Origin: Myxocyprinus asiaticus
Taxonomy: Eukaryota > Chordata > Actinopteri > Cypriniformes > Catostomidae
NCBI RefSeq assembly: GCF_019703515.2
Contig: NC_059358.1
Span: 47,713,094-47,777,093 of the forward strand
Reading direction: 5' to 3'
DNA length: 64,000 nucleotides
How positions within the stretch are numbered: position 1 is the stretch's first letter; the number at the start of each line of letters is the position of its first letter. Of the stretch, positions 1 through 10,460 are shown in pieces. The translations under genes and the position numbers were made by a program. The notes beneath the pieces were generated by a model. The model worked only from the letters and a program-made list of their open reading frames with translations. It was not told the DNA's origin and ran no database searches.

Positions 1-198
1 GAACTGACACTGAACTGTATCACAACAACAGTTTTGGTGGGAGAAAAAATACAGACTGAATGCTTGCTTAAGTCACACAATAGTCAACTCAAAGAGAAAT
101 GTTACTTAAAATCAAATTTTTTTATAATCAGTGGCTTTCTAAAAACATGTTCATGGTGGAAAACACGGTTTAAGGTTTAAGACTTTTATATGACCTGA
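1..198. other. unassigned AT-rich sequence
   Basis: No open frame, repeat or RNA that I can recognise. Confidence 0.5.
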
Positions 199-650
199 AG
201 GCCTGGGAAGCTCAGCAAGTAAAGACACGGACTACGACACCTGGAGTCGCAAGTTCGAATCCAGGGAGTGCTGTGTGATTCCAGTAAGGCTTCCTAAGCA
301 ACCAATTGGCTCGGTTGCTAGGGTGGGTAGAGTCACGTTGGGTTAACCACATTGTGGTCACTATAATGTGGTTCTCGCTCTCAGTGGGGCGCGTGGTGAG
401 TTGTGCGTGGATGCCGCGGAGAATAGCGTGAAGCCTCCACACGCACTATGTCTCTGCGGTAACGTGCTCAACAAGCCACGTGATAAGATGCTGGGATTGA
501 CAGTCTCAGACGCGGAGGCAACTGAGATTCGTCCTCCGCCACCCAGATTGAGGCGAGTTACTACGCCACCACGAGGACTTAGAGCGCATTGGGAATTGAG
601 CATTCCAAATTTGGGAAGAAAAGGGGAGAAAATCCCCCCCCCCATATTAA
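199..650 (+). mobile_element. tRNA-derived SINE, cyprinid type
   Basis: The head resembles a tRNA gene internal promoter: an A-box-like stretch around 209-222 and a B-box-like GTTCGAATCC at about 253-262. A long GC-rich unrelated body follows to about 645 and then an A/C-rich tail. The body carries the GGGGCGCGTGGTGAGTTGTG and TTAGAGCGCATTGGGAATTG blocks that I remember as a common interspersed repeat in carp-like fish. It is a SINE and not a functional tRNA gene, because the acceptor-stem pairing is absent and the similarity runs 400 bases past a tRNA. The open frames on both strands across it are accidental. Family membership is from memory. Confidence 0.75.
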
Positions 651-1085
651 AACACTACTGTGACACACACAACACACTAAGGTTTGTTTGCAAAAATAAA
701 GATTCAAGCATTTAATTTCGTGTGAGGGATCAATTCTGAGTGAAGGTATAGAAATTACCATGTATATTACAAATAAAATGTTCATTAATATTAATAATTT
801 AGTATTATATTACAATAATATAACAAACAATATGAAGTTTATGTCATCAGTTAAAAGTGTTCATGGATGTCCCTGTGTGGTATTTTAGATGAATTTAAAT
901 TATTTAGCGAAATTAAGGTAGATATTGTGGTTTATTCATGAATAAATCAATTATTTAACTCCAATTCCTAAAAAGACAGTATGAAAAATGCTAATAAAAA
1001 CAAAAAGGAGTGATTTGTAAATTATATTCACCCTTTGCTATATTGAAAGCACAACTACACATTGTATGATGTTTTACCTTGTGAA
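651..1085. other. unassigned AT-rich sequence
   Basis: About 430 bases of A/T-rich DNA with short homopolymers. I see nothing coding or repeated. Confidence 0.5.
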
Positions 1086-1087
1086 TT

Positions 1088-1500
1088 TCATTGTTTTGAA
1101 TTTCAAATCAGATGATTGCAACACGCTCCAAAAAAGTTGGGACAGTCGAATGTTTACCACTGTGAAACATAACCATTTCTTCTAATAACACTTATTAACC
1201 ATTTAAAAAGTGGAATTTCCTCCATTATGTAGGTCTTCAGCTGCACAATTGTATGGGGTCTTCCTTGCCGGATGGTGTGCTTAATAATGCGCCACACATT
1301 CTCAATTGGAGACAGGTTAGGACTGCAGGCAGCCAGTCTAGCACCTGCACTCTCTGCTTATTTGGTCAGTATGTTGTTTGAAGTTGTCCTGCTGGAAAAT
1401 ACAAGGATGTCCCTGGAAAAGAAGGTGCTGAATGGTAGTATATGTTGCTCCAAAATTTGTACATATCTGTCTAGTTATGGTGGTAAATTTTCTCGGTGAA
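1088..1500 (-). mobile_element. decayed Tc1/mariner-like transposon relic
   Basis: The outer edge GCAACACGCTCCAAAAAAGT near 1118 matches a terminal sequence common on fish DNA transposons. On the minus strand around 1395-1420 a short conserved transposase segment can be read, FQGHPCIFQQDN, the block around the second catalytic aspartate of Tc1/mariner DDE transposases. Antisense text such as CTCAATTGGAGACAGG (1301-1316) fits the family. Surrounding frames are broken and the other catalytic blocks are missing, so this is an old truncated copy. The right half of the element is replaced by an unrelated repeat. Confidence 0.55.
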
Positions 1501-1502
1501 AT

Positions 1503-1800
1503 GTCCACAGATGGGCACCAAAAGCGAGTTGTTTTCAGCTGTACAGGCTTTAATACAGTGAAGAGGAATGCATATTTTATAAATTGTATCCCATCCAACC
1601 ACCAGTGGAGTAAAAATGTAATGCAACCTCCGAATAGCAACCCGTAACTGATTATGCGAACACAATTACTTCCTGGTTTTTACCCGGGATCTGAACCGGG
1701 GTTTCCACATTGCTGACACAACATGCTTCTGGTTGCTTTACAGGGGACGGTAAACATGTTGAAGCCAATGCAAAAATGTCTGATAGGAGATGCCACTTAT
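1503..1800. repeat. dispersed repeat A, copy 1
   Basis: This stretch is a diverged direct copy of 3205-3535. Shared blocks include TCAGCTGTACAGG, GTGAAGAGGAATGCATATTTTAT, GGAGTAAAAATG, GCAACCTCCGAAT and GATGCAAAAATGTCTG, in the same order. The class is unknown: I see no terminal inverted repeat, poly-A or protein. Confidence 0.65.
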
Positions 1801-2400
1801 GGGTGAGTCGGCATAATGTGTCCAATCCTAGGGTACCAGAACTTGACGTGTTACAGTATGTACAATCATTCCAGTTTCACTGCTGTTAGTTTTGTGTCAG
1901 TCAGTGTGCGGTTGTGTCCAACAGTCTTTAAGAAAAAAGAAAAAAAGATGGTCATTTCCAGGTCTCAGGTGAAAATAAAATTTATCAGAAGAATGTAAAA
2001 TGTTGTCTAAGAGTATTCTGTGTTTTTTCTGGAAAGTAATTTCTTCTAAAACATCTAAAACAAGAAGTCTCTGTAAGGCATAATGTACATTCAGCTGGGC
2101 TGTGGGCATTATCACAAAGTAAATGACAATGACTGACTTGACTGTGCATCCTCCTGCTTATAACATGGTCATTTACCAAATAAATAAATAAATGGACATG
2201 GATATTGATTTGGTGAGAAGAAAGAGAGCATGGAATGATATGAGAGAGATTACTCATTACACAAAAATATTTGACTGCAGACTGCCAGCATTGACCAATC
2301 ACAATCAATTATTAGAGTGCCATGTAATTAGTTTAATGATCATCCTATAAAAAATATGGCTTCCCTCATGATTTCATACAGTGGCAACACACGCTATTTG

Positions 2401-2403
<3 letters not shown>
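1801..2403. other. unassigned sequence
   Basis: Non-coding by eye; short open frames on both strands have no recognisable motif. Confidence 0.4.

Positions 2404-2438
<35 letters not shown>
2404..2438. repeat. (TG)n microsatellite
   Basis: Uninterrupted TG dinucleotide run. Confidence 0.95.
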
Positions 2439-2439
<1 letters not shown>

Positions 2440-2442
<3 letters not shown>

Positions 2443-3204
2443 ACTGGCAGGGGATTGTGTGGCGGGCCAGTGCAGGGGTCAGGCAGTCATTCAGACTGAA
2501 ATGTGAAGTGACTAGAGTGTTATTTATAACATGTCTTTAAGGTCCTTAATGGAGAAGAGAAATAGAATGACAGACTGAACTAGTGGCAGTCCGTGAAGGA
2601 ATTTTTCAGAGAGGCAAACGTAAATCAGTATGGAAAGATCAAGTCAATAAAATATAACATTTAAATATCATGTTTTATTATATCCTTTTGCTGGCAATTA
2701 TGCAACCGTACACATATGATCTCCTCTCCCAAAACATCTTTAAATAGTCTTGATAACTACCATTGTGTTATAATCTTTCTGATCACCAACCCAACACTTG
2801 TCTAAACAATAAACGAACAGAACAAATCACAGTGCCGTCTACAGACTACAATTAATGCAAACATTTATTAATGAATGGAGGGCATCATTCCATATTCAGT
2901 AACATCTACAGTACTTTATCCTCTATTACTATATGATCCTGTCATTTAGTCTTCCATGTTTTTTTAGATCCTCCAATCATTTTTATTTTATCTAAATTTT
3001 GGCACATTTTGAAAGTTTCTCTTCACCTGTCACATTAACTACAAGCTGGCCTGATCAGCCTGATCTCAGTGAAATCGGAAAGAGTAGGTCGACTTTTCTT
3101 TAGCAAAAATCTGCATACGTTTAGCTAAATTTAAAACACTGCCCCCATTGGCCAAAGCGGGAAGTGTTGTAGGCCGTATAGGTATGTGTGAGATCCATTT
3201 ATGT
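2440..3204. other. unassigned sequence
   Basis: About 760 bases, AT-rich, with no open frame of note and no repeat that I can pair within the window. Confidence 0.4.
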
Positions 3205-3535
3205 CCAGGAGAGGTCACCAAAAGTTAGTTGTGAAGCGATTTCCTTTCAGCTGTACAGGATGTAATATAGTGAAGAGGAATGCATATTTTATGGATTCTA
3301 CCCACCGACCCAAACCCAAACCTGAACCTAACCATTAGTGGAGTAAAAATGAAATGATAGAGGGAAAAGTGCAACCTCCGAATCACGATCATCACTGATT
3401 AAACAAACGCAATTACTTACTGGTTTCAACGTGGATACGAACACAGGTCTCGGGCTGGTCGAGCAACGTGGGAAGGTAAACACACTAAAACCGATGCAAA
3501 AATGTCTGGTAGGAAATGGCACATGTCAGGAAGGT
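3205..3535. repeat. dispersed repeat A, copy 2
   Basis: Second, direct-orientation copy of the repeat at 1503-1800, with an insertion of CCAAACC-type repeats (3308-3335) that copy 1 lacks. Confidence 0.65.
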
Positions 3536-4106
3536 ATCCTTCTTTCGGAAACAGCATGCCGACTTCCTGTGTGGTCATGATAACACATTAATCTGGCACT
3601 GAAAGCTGATAGGCCTGAATGGTTACATTTACATTTATATTTAGTCATTTAGCAGACAATTTAACCCAAAGTGACTTAAAAATTAGGAACATAGCAAGCA
3701 ATTTGTCATACAAAGTTCAACAATATCTGCAGTGTTGTACTGCCAAGTTCTCAAGGTGGCTGGAGTTGTATAGGCGCTAGTGCAAAAGAAAGAGACAGAG
3801 AAGGATTTTTTTTTTTTTTTTTTTTTTTGCACAGTAAGTTCAAGTTAAGTGCAGTAGTACTGTTAGTGCAATTAGTGTGGATTGGTTATGCGCTCACAGA
3901 ACAGATGTTTTTTCAGCTGGTTCTTGAATGTTTCGATGGTATCAGCAGATCATGTGGAGGTTCTTTCACCACAAAGGAACAGAGAAAGTGCATGATCGTG
4001 AAATAGTCTTTGAGCCTTTTTGTGATTCACTGACCGCAGAGAGCGAATGGGGACATAGAGCTGGCAGAGTGAAATGATTTAAGAGGGTGCTGTTCCAATG
4101 GCTGTC

Positions 4107-5156
4107 CTAAAGGCCAAAGTCAAAGCCTTGAATTTTATACAGGCTGCTACAGGTAGCCAGTTGACTGAATTCAGGAGGGGGTGACATGAGGTATTTTTGG
4201 CTGATTGAAAACCAGACTCGCTGCTGTGTTCTGAACCATCTGCAGTAGCTTAATTGTGTTAGCTGGGAGGCCAACCAACAGGGTATTGCAGTAGTCCAGT
4301 TTTGAAATGAACAGAGCTTGGACCAGGAGCTGCGCAGCATATACAGACAGAAAAGGTCTGATTTTCCTGATGTTGTAAAGTGCGAATCTGCAAGACTGGG
4401 CATTTGATGAGATATGGGCAATAAAATTAAGCTAGTCATCTACCACCACTCAAAGGTTCTGGGCTGTTCTGGTTGGTGTTAATGTAGTTGAACCAAGATA
4501 AATAGTGAGGCTGTGGTCAACAGATGGGTTGGCTGGGATCACGAGGAGTTCTGACTTGGCAAGGTTGAGCTGAAAGTGGCGTTCCTTCATCCAAGCCAAA
4601 ATCTCAGAGAGGCAGGCAAAGATATGAGCTGAGACAGTAGGGTCATCAGGCTGGGAGGACAGGTAGAGATGCGTGTCATCTGCATAGCAGTGGTAGGAAA
4701 AGCCATGTGCCTCAATGATCAGTCCAAGTGATGTTGTGTACATCGAGAAGAGGTGGGGTCCAAGCAGTGATCCTTGAGGAACACCAGTGATGTTGTGTAC
4801 ATCGAGAAGAGGAGGGGTCCAAGCACTGATCCCTGAGGAACACCAGTGGTCAGCTGGTGTGACTTGGACACCTCTCCAGGTGACCTTGAAAGATCTGCCA
4901 GTGAAATATGTCTCAAGTAATCCAAGCGCAGTCCTGTGATGCCCAGGCTAGAGAGGGTGGATAGGAGGATCTGGTGGTTCACTGTGTCGAAGGCAGCAGA
5001 GAAGTCAAGGAGGATGAGGACGGATGATTTGGAGTTAGCTCTCACTAGTCGCAGGGTTGCAGCAACTGACAAGAGGGCAGTCTCTGTTGAGTGTCCTTTT
5101 TTTAAGCCAGACTGGTGTCTGTCAAGTAGGTTGTTCTGTGAGAGAAAAGCAGACAA
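4107..5156 (-). pseudogene. L2 LINE reverse transcriptase, broken
   Basis: Three minus-strand frames together give the RT core of an L2-clade non-LTR retrotransposon: DRHQSGLKKGHSTETALL, then LLDFSAAFDTVNH (first catalytic aspartate), [17 protein letters not shown], and [12 protein letters not shown] with the catalytic YADD box at about 4680-4695. A thumb-like region follows ([17 protein letters not shown]). Frame is lost near 4740, where a roughly 58-base tandem duplication repeats the [14 protein letters not shown] segment. The C-terminal piece (4107-4439) is in another frame. The copy cannot make a full-length enzyme. Confidence 0.8.
4730..4852. repeat. tandem duplication inside the L2 LINE
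   Basis: The block TGATGTTGTGTACATCGAGA...GAGGAACACCAG occurs twice in succession (starting about 4730 and 4788) with a few differences. Confidence 0.85.
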
Positions 5157-5185
5157 CTGGTTGAATATGACCCTCTCAAGAGTTT

Positions 5186-5912
5186 TAAAGGGTTAGTTCA
5201 CCTGAAAATGAAAATTCTCTCATCATTTACTCACCCTCATGCCATCACAGATGTGTATGACTTTCTTTCTTCTGCTGAACACAATCGAAGATTTTTAGAA
5301 GTATTTCTCAGCTCTTTAGGCCATAAAATGTAAGTGAATGGGTGCCAACATTTTGAAGCTCCAAAATCCACATGAGGGCAAAATCAAAGTACTCCAGATG
5401 ACTCTGGTGTTTAAATCCACATTTTCTGAAGCAATTTGATAGGTGTGGGTGAGAAACAGTTCAATATTTAAGTCTTTTTTTTTTTTTTACTATAAATTCT
5501 GCTCCCTGCTCAGTCAATTTCCACTTTACTTTCACTTTCTCATTCTCCTTCTGTTTTTGGTGATTCACATCCTTCTTGCATATTGCTCCCTAATGGGCAG
5601 GGAAGAGAATTTATGACAAAAATGGATTTATATTTTGATCTGTTTATCACCCACACCTATCACATCGTGTCTGAACACATGGATTTAACCACTGGAGTCA
5701 CATGGATTACATTTATGCTCCCTTTATGTGGATTTTCCAAATTTTGGCACCCATTCACTTGCATTGTAAGGACCTACAGAGCTGAAATATTCTTCTAAAT
5801 GTCTTAATTTGTGTTCTGCAGAAGAAAGAAAGTCATACAAATCTGTGATGGCATGAGGGTGAGTAAATCATGAGAGAATTTTCATTTTTGGGTGAAATAT
5901 CCTTTTAATGTT
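5186..5912. mobile_element. non-autonomous DNA transposon (cyprinid MITE family M), full copy
   Basis: Both ends are present and inverted: AAAGGGTTAGTTCACCTGAA on the left and GGGTGAAATATCCTTTTAA on the right. The inverted arms continue for about 85 bases (CTCATCATTTACTCACCCTC against GAGGGTGAGTAAATCATGAG). No protein inside. Other members lie at 10461, 40704, 41942, 50354 and 59352. The superfamily is not decidable by eye. Confidence 0.75.
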
Positions 5913-6617
5913 ACCTCTGATAATGATTGGTTAAGAATGCAAAAAGAGGAACATTTCATTTAGCTTTTTTTCTGCCACATTTTGGATGGAAGCAGATGAC
6001 GTTGCGTCATTTGAATATCAATTTTAATTGGTCACTTAACTAATGAGAGGAGGTGTTATGCTGTCAGCCTCCTCTGGCATTCATACCAACTCACAGAGTA
6101 ATTAAAACTCACCTGGGCAACCGTGCATGAAAGAAAAATAATAAAAGAAAAATGTATTTTTCCTTAAAGGCATTTGAATTATGTACTGTATGTTAGTTGG
6201 TAAATTGATTAAAACAACAGTGAATTTAATCACTTTTGTTGTTACAATCATTTTAAGAACATTTTCTTAGCCTCAGCCTCCCTTGCGTCCTCTGATGGGT
6301 CACCGGTGGAATAAACATGGAAATACAGAGGGAACAAACAGGATGACATTTATTTGACAGATTTATACCATCTGTTGTCTGAGATATCTCAAAGTGCGTC
6401 ATGGTAGAACAGCAAGTGCTGTGCTCCTACCAGCATGTTTGTGAAAGATAATGTGAATATAATATGTTCTCAACACGTTATATGTGAAAATAAATAGTAA
6501 AACACAATGCCTTTAAGAAAATGTCCTAACCCTTATGGAACAAAACTACAGAATGCATTTTTTACAGCAATAGATGGCATAACCATGCCTCGTTTTTTTT
6601 GTTTGTTTTTTTTTTCA
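5913..6617. other. unassigned sequence
   Basis: About 700 bases, AT-rich, with a T-rich run near 6593-6616. Nothing coding or repeated seen. Confidence 0.4.
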
Positions 6618-6625
6618 GCTGCAGT
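6618..6625. repeat. 8-bp target site duplication, left
   Basis: GCTGCAGT, identical to 9639-9646. Confidence 0.85.
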
Positions 6626-8091
6626 CAGTGTTGTAGTACTTGAGATCGGTCTTGGTCTCGAGACCACTTTTTAAAGGTCTTGGTCTCATCTCGGAATTGA
6701 CCGCATTTTTAATCGGCTCAGACAAAGAGAACTCGGGATTTTATTTCAAGACCGGTCAAGACCACAGCTGTGGGGATATCACTAAATTGCCTGCACATTG
6801 TCATTACTGTGATTGGATGTAAAACTTCCTGCTTCAAATGCAAGCAATAACTTGACTCATTTCTAATTTGAAATTTTTGTTACTGTTAATGGCTGTCACC
6901 CCTCCCCACCCCCCTTCACACGGACTCCAAGAAAGTGAATGCGGGAGATAGCAGAAGAAACTGTGACTGTCTGAGAGATGTCAGACAAATCTTCTGTTAT
7001 ACAATTTGGCTACCTAAACCACTGTGCCCTCTAGTCTGCCATGAAAGATTGTCAGGTGTGCCATGGAAAATTATCAAATTCCTCAAAATAAATAAATACA
7101 TTTTTTTCCGGTATTTTAGTGAAGGCATAGAGACGGTAGAAGAGTTTTAAAGTTGCCAATTCAGTATATTTTCCATTACAAAGTATTTTATGCAACCAGT
7201 TTAAATATTGTGTCCATCATAACATTATTGTTGTAACGAGGCAGGCGAGGGTAAAGGATCTAAATGCAGCTTTAATGAAACAATGATAAACTAAGTAACT
7301 CAGAAAATAAAGAAACAAAGCACAGGGAACCAAACACAGAGCATAACATAACACATGCGAAGACTGACAAAGAAACCAGGGGAAACAAGGGCTTAAATAC
7401 ACAAGGGAAAACAAGGGAAAACAAGGGAATGAGGAACACTTGGGGAAACAATCAGGGTAAACCAATCATAAAATGAAACTACAAAAGGACTACAAAACTA
7501 ACACAGGAAACAGGAACGGGGAACTAAACAAGAATTTCAGCAAAAAAGTCTAGTCACAAACAGGGAATACGTGACAGAGCCCCCCTTTAAGGAGCGGATT
7601 CCAGACGCTCCACAATAATACAAAATAATTATTGTCCATGGGGTGTGGGGGGAAGGGGTAAATAGGTAGTTCAATGGGGCACAAGGGGCAAGGGGAGCAG
7701 AGGAACAAGGCAAAACAGAAGACCAGGGTGGTGCTGGAGGAATAGAACAGAGTGGAGCTTGTAGGGCAGGAGACTTGGGTGTAGCCGGCAGAGCTGGATA
7801 CCAAGGCAGAGCTGGAGACTTGGGCAGAACTGGCAGAGTGGAACACCCTGACAGAGCTGCAGAGAAGGTGACCCACGGCGGAGCTTTTGGCAGAGCTGTC
7901 CAGGGTGGAGTCGGGGGGATGGAAGACCAAGTCAAAGTCAGGGAGGCTGGAGACCAAGGCGGAGCTGGAGGGATGAAGAACCAGGGCGACGCTGCAGGCT
8001 CGGAGGACCAAGCTGGAGCCAGAGGTTCAGAGGGCTGAGGTGGAGCTGGGGGCTCCGAAGACCGAGGCAGAGCCGGTGGGAGTGACCAAGG

Positions 8092-8330
8092 AGACCAGAG
8101 CAGATCAGGCGGACGGCCAGGAGACCAAGGAGACCAGAACAGATCAGGCGGATGGCCAGGAGACCAAGGAGACCAGAGCAGATCAGGCGGATGGCCAGGA
8201 GACCAAGGAGACCAGAGAAGATCAGGCGGATGACCAGGAGACTAAGGAGAGCAGATCAGGTGGATGGCCAGGAGACCAAGGAGACCAGAGCAGGCGGATG
8301 ACCAGGAGGCCAAGGAGATTATCTCAGGGT
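8092..8330. repeat. 39-bp minisatellite
   Basis: About five units of the type AGCAGATCAGGCGGATGGCC + AGGAGACCAAGGAGACCAG, with late units shortened. Confidence 0.85.
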
Positions 8331-8339
8331 AGCAACTGG

Positions 8340-8500
8340 GTCAGGAGTCCTGGTAGGAGGCCACAGTGCCGAGACAGGGTCAGGAGGCCTGGAAGGCAGC
8401 CACAGGGCCGAGACAGGGTCAGGAGGCCTGGGAGGCGGCCACAGGGCAGGGACTGGGCCAGGAGGCCTGGGAGGTGGCCACAGGGCAGGGACTGGGTCAG
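8340..8500. repeat. 39-bp minisatellite
   Basis: About four units containing GGCCTGGGAGGCGGCCACAG followed by GGCAGGGACTGGGTCAGGA. Confidence 0.8.
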
Positions 8501-8564
8501 GCGGCGGAGCTGCTGGAGGAGGGGCGGGCAGAGCCACTGTAAGAGGAGTCTCTGGAAGGGCAGA

Positions 8565-8715
8565 CGGAACCGCTGGAGGAGGAGTGTCTGGAGGAGCGGG
8601 CGGAACCGCTGGAGGAGGAGTCTCTGGAGGAGCGGGCGGAACCACTGGCAGAGGAGTCTCTGGAGGAGTGGGCGGAACTGCTGGAGGAGGAGTCTCTGGG
8701 GGAACGGGCAGAGTC
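8565..8715. repeat. 36-bp minisatellite
   Basis: About four to five units containing GGAGGAGGAGTCTCTGGAGG and AGCGGGCGGAACCGCT. Confidence 0.85.
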
Positions 8716-8739
8716 GTGGAAGACTCAAAGGGCGGAGCC

Positions 8740-8935
8740 AGGAGAGGCTCGACGAAGGTAGGCGGAGCCAGGCAAGGCTCGAGGGGCAGAGCCATGGAAG
8801 GCGGGACCATGGGAGGCTCGAGGGGCGAAGCCATGGAAGGCGGAGCCGTGGGAGGCTCGAGGGGCGAATCCATGGAAGGCGGAACCGTCGTAGGCTAGAG
8901 GGGCAAAGCCATGGAAGGCAGAGCTGTGGGAGGCT
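8740..8935. repeat. 39-bp minisatellite
   Basis: About four to five units containing GGGAGGCTCGAGGGGCGAAG and CCATGGAAGGCGGA. Confidence 0.85.
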
Positions 8936-9004
8936 CATGGGCCGTGGCAGGCATGGGCATTGGCTCGTTGGCCGTGGCAGGCGTGGGCGCTGGCTCATGG
9001 GTGT

Positions 9005-9095
9005 GGCAGGCTTGGACGAAGGAGCCGTGGAAGGCTTGGACGAGGGAGCCGTGGAAGGCTCGGACAAAGGGGCCATGGAAGGCTCGGATTAAGGG
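9005..9095. repeat. short tandem repeat
   Basis: Units of about 27 bases, GTGGAAGGCTTGGACGAGGG + AGCC. Confidence 0.7.
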
Positions 9096-9400
9096 GTCGT
9101 GGAAGGCTGAGGGGCATTTACTGTGGGAGGTGATCCAGTGTCCTCATCCGCCTTACCCACAGTGAAAGGGGAGTCACAAAGTTGCAGAGCCACCTCCACG
9201 TAGTTGTACAATGTCCAGTGAGGATCCGCCGGAGGCATCCGTGGCTGTAATGCACTATTTAGACTGGCCCTGAAGAAAATCACCAGAGCACGGTCATCAT
9301 AGTGCACCACATTAGCCAGTTTTAAAAACTCACAGACGTGATCCTCAACTGGACGTTCCCCTTGCTTGAGCAGGATAATTCTGACAGCCGCTAGATCCAT
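9089..9400 (-). pseudogene. gag/capsid-like fragment
   Basis: Minus-strand frame of 103 codons starting ATG at 9398-9400, MDLAAVRIILLKQ. It resembles the capsid-like gag segment of fish LTR-type retroelements (a helix-rich stretch with VCEFLKLANVV and YNYVEVALQLC). It starts about 15 bases inside the flanking direct repeat, as gag would. A TAA stop at 9089-9091 cuts it; the same frame then stays open for about 250 more codons of arginine/proline/serine-rich sequence, so the stop may be a later mutation. Recognition is from memory of fish gag-like repeats, not a motif with fixed residues. Confidence 0.45.
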
Positions 9401-9638
9401 CTTGGTCTATCTTTCTGTAACGAGGCAGGCGAGGGTAAAGGATCTAAATGCAGCTTTAATGAAACAAAGAATATAAAGAAACAAAACACAGGGAACCAAG
9501 CACAGATCAACACCCCGCCTTGGTCTGGGTCTCGACTTGGTCTGAACCCCTCAAAGTCTTGGTCTTGTCTCTGTCTCGATACACTCTGGTCTTGGTCTTG
9601 ACTTGGTCTCGGTTTAGGTGGTCTTGACTACAACACTG

Positions 9639-9646
9639 GCTGCAGT
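9639..9646. repeat. 8-bp target site duplication, right
   Basis: GCTGCAGT, identical to 6618-6625. Confidence 0.85.
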
Positions 9647-10139
9647 TTCCAGTGCTGGATATAAACAGCACTGCAATTTTAAAAATCTTTTAAACATTTT
9701 ATTATATTAAAAAAATGTCTTACTATTAAAAAATTTATTATAATGGGATATCTATGGTTTAAAGATAAAGAAATACATGTTGGTTCTTTCTGAACGATCA
9801 GGAAAAAATCATGTACTGTAATAGGTTGATGAGTAAAAACCCTCACACACTTAACACACTTCTAAAGAATGAGAAATGTGCCAAATAAAAAGGAAAACTA
9901 GCATCAGACATGCAATATATGTCTTTACTGCATAACAACTTAATAACAATATGAAAAAGCCGATTTAGATTGAACAAGATACTTACTGAATTCAAAATAA
10001 ATACAAAGACATAATTTAGAAGTATTTCATCATTTAATTTGCATATCTTTTTGCAAACAGTATGCGCTGCGTTGGTGGAGAAGAGATCTGGATCATCTGA
10101 TTAGATCTTACATGGTGGTTTTGTTCATATAAGATCATT
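9647..10139. other. unassigned AT-rich sequence
   Basis: No coding or repeat signal recognised. Confidence 0.4.
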
Positions 10140-10330
10140 GTTAGATCAGTACTGCCACTCCATATATGCATATTATGCATTCTGCATAGAGCACCATCTC
10201 CCTAGGGGGGCACAAGAAACTCCACCGGCTGCCCTTACTCGCATGTTATACGTTATTTAAGGACCCAGAACACAGACGAATGTCTCGCACTCGCACTTTC
10301 GCTCCTGTCACCCCCTGTCTGACGATCACG
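10140..10330 (-). mobile_element. fragment of the hAT-like element found at 18753-19920
   Basis: The block CTCCCTAGGGGGGCAC...GAAACTCCACCGGCTGCCCTTACTCGCATGTTATA reappears in reverse complement at about 19020-19145 inside a transposon with inverted ends, so this is a truncated dispersed copy. Confidence 0.7.
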
Positions 10331-10460
10331 GAACTCTGCGTAGGGCATCAATTTGGCCAGTGGCAGCCCTGTGTTAGATCAGATTTGGCCTTATTTCTGT
10401 TACAGTGGTTGCACTTTAGAAATGTAAAAATAGCCTTTCACGATCTGAGTTTGTGTGATT

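Larger units (their letters stand above)
3622..5190 (-). mobile_element. L2-clade LINE, 5'-truncated
   Basis: Antisense LINE. The 3' end at 3622-3690 has the typical L2 terminus (TTACATTTACATTTAT, TTTAGCAGACAATTTA) and the reverse-transcriptase body lies at 4107-5156. A T-rich run at 3806-3828 interrupts the 3' region. The 5' half (endonuclease) is absent, as expected for incomplete target-primed reverse transcription. It abuts a MITE at 5186. Confidence 0.8.
8319..9076 (-). pseudogene. proline-rich low-complexity tail of the gag-like element
   Basis: Downstream of the gag-like frame the minus strand reads as proline-rich protein in one frame (PPETPPPAVPP repeats) and leucine/arginine-rich in the other. 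It is composed of minisatellites whose units are all multiples of three, so it can expand without frame loss. No function is assignable. The plus-strand glycine/arginine-rich frames across the same bases are shadows. Confidence 0.4.
7233..9511 (-). mobile_element. LTR-type retroelement remnant nested in the hAT element
   Basis: A direct repeat brackets the unit: TGTAACGAGGCAGGCGAGGG starts at about 7233 and again at 9415, and the following 90-odd bases match with small gaps (the second copy lacks about 20 bases and stops near 9511). The first copy may extend to about 7576, ending GTGACA, giving a TG...CA boundary of LTR type. On the minus strand the order is partial 5' repeat, gag-like frame, proline-rich tail, 3' repeat. 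There is no protease, RT or integrase, so it is non-autonomous or deleted. No obvious primer-binding site follows the 5' repeat, which weakens the LTR reading. Confidence 0.5.
6626..9638. mobile_element. non-autonomous hAT element with nested retroelement
   Basis: Ends are CAGTGTTGTAGT (left) and ACTACAACACTG (right), exact inverted repeats of 12 bases. Immediately outside both ends is the same 8-base word, GCTGCAGT (6618-6625 and 9639-9646), a perfect target site duplication of the length typical of hAT transposases. The arms (6640-6780 and 9518-9632) are rich in CTTGGTCT/AGACCAAG-type repeats. No hAT transposase is encoded. The middle is occupied by a retroelement-like unit (7233-9511). Confidence 0.85.

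Noticed and set aside
199..275. tRNA gene
   Set aside because: Only internal-promoter-like boxes are present and the similarity continues 400 bases as a SINE body.
8040..9092. 350-codon plus-strand frame rich in Arg/Gly/Gln
   Set aside because: It runs across minisatellites and is antisense to the gag-like frame. Repeats with codon-multiple periods keep all frames open, so openness is not evidence of coding.
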